From positions 9,674,308 to 9,738,307 of the forward strand of contig BSYO01000020.1 in NCBI GenBank assembly GCA_033239525.1: DNA of 64,000 bases, in the 5' to 3' direction. Shown here piece by piece: positions 56,487 through 64,000 of the stretch. The notes under the pieces were generated by a model, which was given only the letters and a program-made list of their open reading frames with translations, searched no databases and had not been told where the DNA came from. The translations under genes were made by a program, and so were the position numbers. This stretch comes from Nepenthes gracilis. Lineage: Eukaryota > Streptophyta > Magnoliopsida > Caryophyllales > Nepenthaceae. How positions within the stretch are numbered: position 1 is the first letter of the stretch; each line of letters begins with the position of its first letter.

Positions 56487-58552
56487 ATGGCTCTTTAAAC
56501 TGCCAGCAAGGGTATTGCTAACATGCCTTCTAGTTTCATAGTTGACCAGGTGTGAGAAATAAATGAGAGGTATAATATTCCTACCACCATTCCCTTTCAT
56601 GTCCCTTGCCCTCTGAGAGGGCATGCACTCCAAGACATGGCTTTATTGTTATATATGAGGTCTGTTAGAGGGAGGGCCTCCAGATTCCATTAGCTAGGGA
56701 GCTTTACGAAATAATGGAGGCTATGGAGATTCCTAGTGCCCACCTCCATCCTAATTTAGTGAGCTACCTAATATCTTTGTGTGTGTTTTTCAACCGCAAA
56801 AATCTTTATTTGGATGCCATAATCGTTAAGGTCATTTTTAGGCTCAATCAGGAAGGTGATTAGATCACTTTTACCTCTAGGAAAGGATTTAAAATAAGTG
56901 GAGTGAATCCAGAATCTGTTAAGGTATGGAAGGACCGGTATTTTTTTGTGGGAGTTCTTTCTAATTGGACCCTTTCCAATAACCAAAAAGTCACCAATTC
57001 TACTTATTTCGACGTGGTTTTGGACAAGGAAGTTTTTATGTCCAGACCACTAACCAATTTGATAATGAATAATGACATCGAGTGGCAGAAGATGGGTAAT
57101 TTTCTAACTCGGAGGACATTGGCTGAAGTCAAGTGGGAAATCATTCAGGGCCAAAAACTCCTTGCCGACATGCTTCCCCACAAGCCAAAAAGAAAAGGGG
57201 GGGAACTTTTCATTGGGACCTCTCGAGGTAGTTGCTGGCCAAGCAGGTGTTCTAGTCATCGGTTTGTCCATCTTGTCCTATTGTATGGCTATTGATAGGA
57301 TGGTTGATGAAGCTGATGATGGTCAAGACAAATATTAATGAATCATCTTAGAGGTTGACCCTAATTATTCTCCCATCTTGTGGCCCAGTTTTTGAAGAGG
57401 CGTCAGCATTTGTTACTGAAGGGGGAACTCTCTCAGTGATTTCTATAGAGATAAGTGACCCTAAGCCTCAAGCCATGAATGATGAAGAACCGATTCCCAC
57501 TCCATTCATCACCAAATATGGGGTCCCAATTTTTGTCAGTTCTCTACCCAATAATTTAGTTTCAACTCTTCTAGTTACTCTAGTGGTGGAGTCCAAAAAT
57601 AATGGTGGAGTAGTAGAATAAATCCTTAAGCCTGACCTTTTTTTGTTTAAGGTTTCAGAGGCTGAGGAAGCTCCCAACATTGGCCTTCCGTCCTCAGAAG
57701 CTTCTGAAGATTCGGGGATTTTTTCAACAGCCCTCAAATTTATAACTTCCTTGTATTGTCACTTTTTGCCCCTCTAATGTTGGAGAGTCTCACAAGTTCT
57801 AAGCCCAAAGTTTGATAGGCCATCGTTAGGACCTGTTGCTTGTAAAGAATTTCTCATTCAGGAGGTATTATATGTCATACTCTTCCAATTTGTTTCTTTC
57901 TTTGATATTGCTACTTCTAAATGAGAGTTCATTTGTTTTGCAGTCCCAAGATTTTTTACTCATAGTCAAGGATAAGCCATGGAAATAGGATGCTAAATTT
58001 GCTGACCTTTCTTGATTATTTGTGGTGCTTAGAGATTTGGCCTTCTGAGCAGTGATTGCTGAAGTTGAGGCTAAAAGTTTATGCGATCAAATTTGATATC
58101 TTGAGGAGTTGTCCGAGTAGATGAGGAGGTGTCACGATCTTGCCAACGAAAACTTCATAGTTGGAGGCCAAATAGCTTCGCTTGAGGACAAACTCCAGGA
58201 GGCTGAGTATAAGTCCATCTTTGATGCCAACCTGATTGACAATCCTCAAAAGGAACAGTCCAGGCTCAAAGAAGACTTGAGGAGAACCTTCCGATCTTAA
58301 GAGATTGGCTCCATTCTAGATGCTCAATTCTAGTAAGTTATCACCGTCTACAAGCAGATTATCTCTCTGGTGGCCCCTGATTTTTCCTTGGGTTATCTTG
58401 ATCTGATAAATGCTAGAGCCATCCATAGTTCTGATGGTAAGGACTTTTCAAATCTAGGAGATAATCTACCTGCAGGACCCTCATTGAGTCCTTGGTCTGA
58501 AGTGTCCCTCCAGCTTCTGATTATTTCAATCAAAGGCTATCTTCTGTATTGA
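56487..58552 (+). pseudogene. Antisense extra gene (aORF) of E7
   Basis: ATG at 56487 is followed by an early stop and then SKGIANMPSS, matching KGVADIPSI of E2. REGLQIPLARELYEIMEAME and IPSAHLHPNLVSYLISLCVF (about 56673-56790) align closely with the E2 block LHIPFTKELCKI ... HVAHLHPNVVRHLVTLYVF. VNPESVKVWKDRYFFVGVLS (56903 on) is the FFFV-type motif. Exon 1 continues in broken frames through 57355-57621. After the intron come VIAEVEAKSLCDQI, GGQIASLEDKLQEAEYKS (coiled coil), and an end VAPDFSLGYLDLINARAI that parallels VDPGFPVEFINLSNRA of E3. The last frame stops at 58552. Dead, but the whole gene plan can still be read. Confidence 0.75.
57865..57943 (+). other. Intron in aORF of E7
   Basis: CAGGAG is followed by GTATTATATGTCATAC and CATTTGTTTTGCAG precedes TCCCAAG, a 79-nt T-rich GT-AG intron. 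Length and place match E3 (80 nt) and E5 (74 nt). Confidence 0.7.
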
Positions 58553-59099
58553 ATTGGCGGGTTGTCATTTATACAAGTGTATTGTTCATCAGCTAAATTT
58601 TTTTAATTATTGTTGTTGACATTGCTTTTGTCACTTAATACTTCAATTTGGCAAAATTTTTTGTTCACTGACTAGGCAATTTTGCCATCATTGTCAAGCT
58701 TAATTAGAACCTAATCCGTGAACCATGTTCAACTGATGGTACCTGCCCCATGGAAGGGTGTTATGGGACTCATGTGAGAAAGCCCCCTGAGGCTTTACCA
58801 AATAGTGATGTTTTATATAGTGTCATTCAACCGCTTCTTTGAGCTCTCAAAAGGGACGGGTCTTTTGGTCTTGTAGCCCAAGTCTATGAAGTAATTGGTG
58901 TGTGATCACATTTTGGGCTATACAATTTTATCAACCAGCACCGTGATCACATTGCTACATCGGTTGTGTTAGTAGGTGAGGTGTGAAGAACTAATCGCCT
59001 AACTTTATTAATATGGTTAAATACAACACACAAGAGATATTTAAGCGGGCAATAAAACATACATGTTACATTTTTTAGTATAATGACAAGGTTATTGAT
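58553..59099. other. Non-coding tail between antisense gene and pol of E7
   Basis: No coding frame. A GCCCCCTGAGG word near 58782 corresponds to the GCCCCCTAAG word that borders the repeat zone in E3. No tandem array is left. Confidence 0.45.
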
Positions 59100-60201
59100 A
59101 ATATTTTTTTAGGTGAAGGGCACTCCATGCCCTAAGGACTAGTTTTCATTTTGATTGCATAGTTTATATGTACAACTACAGATAATGGTTGACACTAAGA
59201 ATGATCTCTTACAATTGGGAGATAACTTATTCATATTGGCAATTTTGCCCGTAGCCTTGATATTTCTCAAAACTAAGTTGCCTACTTCAAACTGTCACAC
59301 CTTCACCCTTTTATTATAGTATTGGGATATTCACTGTTGGTACACGGCTGTCAATATTTTGGCCATGTCCCTGGCTTCTTCCAATATGTCCAAATTTTCT
59401 CTCAAGAGTTGAGAATTATGATTTGGGTCAAAACACTTGACTTGAAAACTAGGTAGTCCAATCTTCACCGAAATATTAGCCTTTGTCCTGTAGTATAGGC
59501 TAACGGATGTATTGTATATTGGCTCCTATGGGGTTGTTTGGTAAGACCATAGCATCGATGGAAGATCATCCTCCCAAGAGCCCCCAACGTTTTCATGTTT
59601 TATTTTCAGCCCATTTAGTAGGGTTTAATTAGTTAACTTTGCTTGTCCATTGTTTAGGATTAAGTGATTGAGGTATGAACCAATATGATGTCGTGACTTG
59701 TATAATACTTAAAGAACATCTTCCCTGTAAATTGGATACCATTATCGGTTATTATGATCTCAGGTATCCAAAACCTGTAAATGATGTTTTGACATACAAA
59801 TTCTATCACATTTTGCTCGATAACTTTCACTTACAAAGAAGCCTCTAGCTACTTTGTAAAGTAATCAACTACGACAATGATAAATTTCTTTTGCTCTACA
59901 ATAAGTGGGAACATACTCAATATGTCTAACTCCTACAGTGCGACTGACCAAGGTGACTACAATGCCAGAAGTTTGGTGTGAAGTTGATGAGAGACGTTAC
60001 TGTAAATTTGACAGTTCACACATTTTGTTTATAAACTCCATAGCATCCTTCTTTTTAGTTGGCTAGAAATAATCTTACATCATAATCTTGAATACCAGGT
60101 TCTTTTCCACCTATATACACCATGTAGATGTTGAGATGTACTTCACTTAGAATATAATCGGCTTCAGTGGGTGTCAAGAGTTGCATATATGGAATGGAAT
60201 A
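59100..60201 (-). pseudogene. Integrase of E7, core and C-terminal part
   Basis: On the minus strand KFIIVVVDYFTK (about 59860-59895) carries the first core aspartate and ITDNGIQFTGKMFFKYYT (about 59705-59760) the second, both intact. The C-terminal end reads RAWSALHLKK near 59110-59140. To the right, about 60060-60196, lies the zinc region, cut at 60201 by insertion of S2. The remaining N-terminal part resumes at 63099. Confidence 0.75.
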
Positions 60202-60391
60202 TGTAACGTCATGAAATATTTTTATCCGATTAAATTAAAATTATTTATTATTTTAGGTAATTCGGGTATGAAAAAATTAATTAAATATTATAAAAAATTT
60301 GAAGAATATTTAAAATTGTTGGATCGGTGTCCGGAGTGCGCCCATTCAATGGTTCGGGAATCGATTTAAATTTTGAGATTAAAAAAATACA

Positions 60392-60453
<62 letters not shown>

Positions 60454-63098
60454 TGCCGGAAGAGAAGGAAAGAAGAAGGGAAATGGGGGCTCGGGTGAGG
60501 GTTTCGCGGGGAAAGAAAGAGAGAAAGAGAGGAGGAGAATAGTGCTGGCGGAGGCTGTGCACGGGTTGCCGCTGGTCGGCGACGGTCGCGCAGCGGTGCC
60601 GGGATGGCACGAAGGCATGGATCAGTGGCAGCAACTGCGGGAGGCCAGCGAAGGAGGGGAGCCACGTGAAGGAGAAGAGGAGAAAATGGAGGCATTTAGA
60701 TCCGATCCTGACTTCGAGCTAGTTGCAAAAGTTGTAGATCGGGTCGAGGCAAATACATTTATACTCTCTTTTTTCATTTTCATGCACTTTTATTTCATTT
60801 CTTTTGGGTATCCTCGTTCCAATACCCGAATAGATTAATATATTGTGTTACCTATAACCTAAACATGATAATATATCAAAATCATGTCTAAATGTCAAGT
60901 TTAGAGTAGTGTATCGTAATTTGAAAATCCTAGCTCCTGTGCGGATACTGTTCACTCGCACCCTTGCCCATTTTACTCGTGAATTTTTAGGACTTTTGCT
61001 TAATTTGATACTAGAATATTATTACCTATGTCTACTGTAAATTAATTTATCGATTGGATATCCGATTTGGTGATTTTAGGTGAAAACTTGTTCATCGGAA
61101 CCTCAAAGTGCGTCCGGACCACGTTTGATCAATTATATTGGGTTTAATGCATGAATTGGCAGTAGATAATTGTTACCCATGATATGGGCAAGTAATTATG
61201 TGAATTATATACCCGAATTGGTAGTTTAGACCCATTTCCAAACAAGGAACCCTAAACCCACGGCCCGGAGGAATTAACCGATTAAATTAGGATTTATAGA
61301 TGAATGGGCTCTAGAATGTTGATACCCACACCATGAATAAGTCAATTTGACCATCGGGTGTTCGATTTGGTAGCTTTATAGGGCTTTCTACTCTCCGGAA
61401 CCCTAACCTATGCCTCTCTTGAAATTTTAGCCAAAATAATCATAATTATGCCTAATTCTAACCTTGAGAATTATGATGCATTAAAGTGCAAGGAAATCTA
61501 TCACCCGAAAGCTCCCGAGATATTATAGGGTTGTTATGGTAAGAATTTTCTAATTGTTCTAATCATATAATGAATTATGCACATCTTACAAATACAATGA
61601 TTCGAATACTCTAAAAATCATGTTATGAATCATTCACAAAAGAATTAATGATCGAAAGCTTAAGAATTTAGTCTACCATGATCAAAAAGGGATTTCATAA
61701 TCCTTCTAAACTCCAACAAATATTACGTATGAACTATGAACATGTGAGGATCTAAACTCACAAAGAATATAAAAATTATGCATGGAATCAAGAACACATG
61801 AGGGCCCATGCTCACGAGGTAATATGAAAATCTGTATTAAAATATGCTTATGAAAAAAAAATCGGATGATGAAGGAAATTATGTAATTAGTTGAAGGAAC
61901 TACGAACTGTTTTTCGGAACAGGGAATTATGAATACGAATATAAATTGAATACGAAATATGAAACGTTTTCTAACAGAGTAAGAATGAAAGAATTATGTG
62001 CTTAAGAATAGGATTCCCCAAAGAAATAAGAAATTTGGACTGAAGATTAGGGATAATAAACTTTCGCATGCCATAATATCACAGTAGAAGCTCAAAGATT
62101 ACTCTGACCATGTATCCTAGCCACACTTAGCGGGTGATATTTCTTGACACGCCTTGATATATTATAGTGAAAAGTCAATATCTGTATGGAAGCCGTTACG
62201 GTAATGATTACGACCCCGTCTATAGGATTGATATGTAGACGGTCAGCCTCTGGGTCGAAAATAGGAGGAGATGGACTTTTGATTATAGGTATACACAATC
62301 CGAGTATCGACTGACTGCTCATTTATTCAGTAAGACCTATTGATTCCGATCCCATAACGAAATAAGTTTCAATAATAAATTGATAACTAAAAAATGACAA
62401 AGAAATGAACCAATGAAATATGGAACGAGTCATGAAAATATTCCTTTCTAAAATCATGAATTAAATCTCATATACACATTTGTCTTTCATATATATATTA
62501 TTCTATTTCGAATATGAAATTGTGCATGTTCTTGATATATATATTGTGCTGGTTGAGCTAAATCTTGTTGCTTTCCTTGTCTCCAGATTAGTGCGGGCTA
62601 TTACTCGATCGGTTAGGGTAGAGAATTTGTAGTCGGAGAAGCTCAAAATTCTGAAGGATATTAAGGAGATTTAGTTTTGTGATTTTATACTTTCGGAGCC
62701 CTTATATTATTTTGATGATCATGTCCATTGGTAATGATAATAATGTACTTGTAGTTAGCTTCTGCTATATTTGTTGGATTTGATTACTTCTGCAAGTTTA
62801 TATGATTTGATAGTATACCTAGTGGCATCTTATTTGAGCCAACGTCATACCTTGAGTTATGACACCGGTGCCACGTGTTGCTAAATGTGACAAATTTTAG
62901 ATCTTGTGCGGCTGTCTGGACATTGGAGTTTGTATCAGTTGAATTTTTTGGTTGTATCAGAGTTGTTTATGTTGGATTTTTTCCTATGGAGATTGTATAT
63001 TGTTATACAGGTTTATATCACAGGTTTTGTATTTAGTTGACGTCCACATTGTAAAGAAAACTTTGTCAAATTTTTAGTAAAAAGTATAGTTTATCACA
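60202..63098 (+). repeat. S2: solo LTR nested in the integrase of E7
   Basis: A 2897-bp unit starting TGTAACGTCATG and ending AGTTTATCACA, flanked by the identical 5-bp GAATA at 60197-60201 and 63099-63103. It has no internal domain, so it is a solo LTR left by recombination. It is the same family as S1: TAGCGGGTGA(C/T)ATTT lies 970 bp from the 3' end here and 974 bp in S1, and a CAG-ending pyrimidine tract precedes the 3' part in both. Unlike S1 its terminal TG is intact. Apparent ORFs (60281-60838, 62092-62322) are by-products of the microsatellite and GA-rich leader. Confidence 0.9.
60395..60453 (+). repeat. (AAT)n microsatellite inside S2
   Basis: About 19 uninterrupted units. It produces meaningless poly-N, poly-I, poly-L and poly-Y translations. 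S1 has no such array at the corresponding place, so it expanded after the copies separated. Confidence 0.95.
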
Positions 63099-63400
63099 GA
63101 ATAGCCTCTCTAGTATAGCTTCCCATCTACTAGATTTTACCACATGGTTGTCTCTTTCATATGCTTAGCTTCAATTGGATTCTAGATATCTTTGGTATTG
63201 TGTCATTCAAGTCATTTTGTTAGATACAGAAAGCATCTCGTCTAACCCCTCTATGCTTGGCTCATGAGTGTTTCTGTCATTTCCTTAGCATATTGCTTGA
63301 AGTTTCTGAATGCAGTTGTCTTGGCTAGATGGTTGGCCTTCTAGTTGTCTTCCCTTAGAATGTGGCAAATCTTCACTTTATTGAAGGATGATAAGAGATT
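63099..63400 (-). pseudogene. Integrase N-terminal remainder of E7
   Basis: This sequence continues the E7 reading directly after the right GAATA. The words correspond to the segment that in E3 and E1 lies between the aRNH and the zinc region (RxYLxxG, SxADGxLP-type), but it is heavily decayed and I rely on position between S2 and the aRNH. Confidence 0.5.
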
Positions 63401-63409
63401 TCTTACATT

Positions 63410-63740
63410 GTTCATATATTTTGCTAAAATGGATTTGACACTTCAATATTAGCGAGTATTTGGTACATTACTAGTTCAGAGTCACTATAGGTAATCAAAG
63501 TTTTGGCCGAGCATTCCATTACTAGCTTGAGCCCAGACAATAAGGCTTTATACTTGGCCACATTATTGGTAGCTTGAAACCTAAATATCAATGAGTATTT
63601 TATTTCGGACCCGTTTGATGTTGTCAAGACAATGCCAACATTACTCCTTGATTGAGAGAATGACTTGTTGATGTACAAAGTTCATGTTAGGGTTTCTTCA
63701 TCATTTGGTTCATATCTATACTCTTCCAAATTCTTAGAAA
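63410..63740 (-). pseudogene. Archaeal-type RNase H of E7
   Basis: The 84-codon frame 63424-63678 reads NVGIVLTTSNGSEIKYSLIF, RFQATNNVAKYKALLSGLKL and ITYSDSELVMYQILANIEVS. It is the clearest aRNH in the window for the second half of the domain. The block normally TNNxAEYxALL has K instead of E. Confidence 0.8.
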
Positions 63741-64000
63741 TTGGGGTTATCATTTCAATTATAAAATTTGCTAGAGCTTTGCCCCTTATGGTTGACCATG
63801 CTCTCAATTGTGTTCAAATTCCTCCCGCCTTTGCAAGATCACTGTCAAAAGTTGATTAGTTAAGATGATAATCTTGTGAGTCTAGAAGTATGGCCAAAGC
63901 TTCCTTGGTGCATAGATTAGGGCCAATATAACTTTCTCGGCCTTATAAGTTTTGAATCTCCGGGTCCGTCAAGATTTAGTTGACATAGTAAATCAATTGT
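63741..64000 (-). pseudogene. RNase H (first) fragment of E7 at the window edge
   Basis: On the minus strand, words such as YYVN-stop-ILTDPEIQNL, followed by sequence resembling EKVILALI and a RAWSTIRGKALANFI-like block, match the end of the first RNase H and the linker to aRNH in E3. It continues past the window. Confidence 0.55.

Larger units (their letters stand above)
54500..64000 (-). mobile_element. E7: Tat-lineage element with nested solo LTR, right end outside window
   Basis: Read on the minus strand from the right edge: RNase H, aRNH and IN, then a non-coding tail, an antisense gene running plus, a polypurine tract and the 3' LTR. IN is split by S2. The left LTR border was not found, so 54500 is approximate. 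RT, PR, gag and the 5' LTR would lie to the right of the window. It is strongly AT-shifted, so it is among the oldest here. Confidence 0.7.

Noticed and set aside
60281..60695. ORFs with long Leu, Ile, Tyr or Asn runs
   Set aside because: Direct translations of the (AAT)n microsatellite in four frames.

Overview
The window looks like a gene-poor, repeat-rich stretch of a flowering-plant nuclear genome. I find no intact host gene, no tRNA or rRNA, and no bacterial-type features. Nearly everything recognisable is decayed LTR retrotransposon sequence, mostly one Ty3/gypsy superfamily. Its pol order is gag, protease (PR), reverse transcriptase (RT), RNase H, a second archaeal-type RNase H (aRNH) and integrase (IN), which is the hallmark of the plant Tat lineage. 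The species cannot be told from the sequence. One 100-N assembly gap lies at 44387-44486.

Layout. E1 (1-5999, minus) is cut by the window edge and ends in its 5' LTR. E2 (6167-14854, plus) is complete LTR to LTR but has lost PR-RT-RNaseH-aRNH. E3 (16644-23020, minus) has a 3' LTR, an antisense gene, IN, aRNH and part of RNase H. A GC-rich, pol-less LTR-like block (23021 to about 27330) interrupts it. An AT-rich spacer with microsatellites follows, then E4 (about 31300-32870, plus; gag and PR only) and a 2.77 kb solo LTR, S1 (33164-35929). E5 (about 37530-44386, plus) has lost PR-RT-RNaseH and runs into the gap. E6 (44713 to about 52720, plus) covers every pol domain but is heavily decayed and has no 3' LTR. 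E7 (about 54500-64000, minus) is split by a second solo LTR of the S1 family, S2 (60202-63098), with a perfect 5-bp target duplication.

The most interesting system is an extra gene on the strand opposite to gag-pol, between the end of pol and the 3' LTR. It can be traced in E2, E3, E5, E6 and E7. It has an N-terminal domain resembling the Pfam 'putative gypsy type transposon' family, an FFFV-type motif, an acidic linker, a short GT-AG intron at the same place in all five copies, a coiled coil and a shared C-terminus. E2 and E3 keep a G-box plus TATA-like element upstream of the ATG. E3 and E5 keep an AATAAA in matching sequence downstream. The gene is antisense to the genomic RNA, so its intron would not be lost on reverse transcription. 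In E3 and E5 a tandem repeat of about 40 bp sits between the converging ends of pol and this gene.

All coding regions carry stops and frameshifts and are annotated as pseudogenes. Domain boundaries inside them are approximate because they were read by eye across frames.
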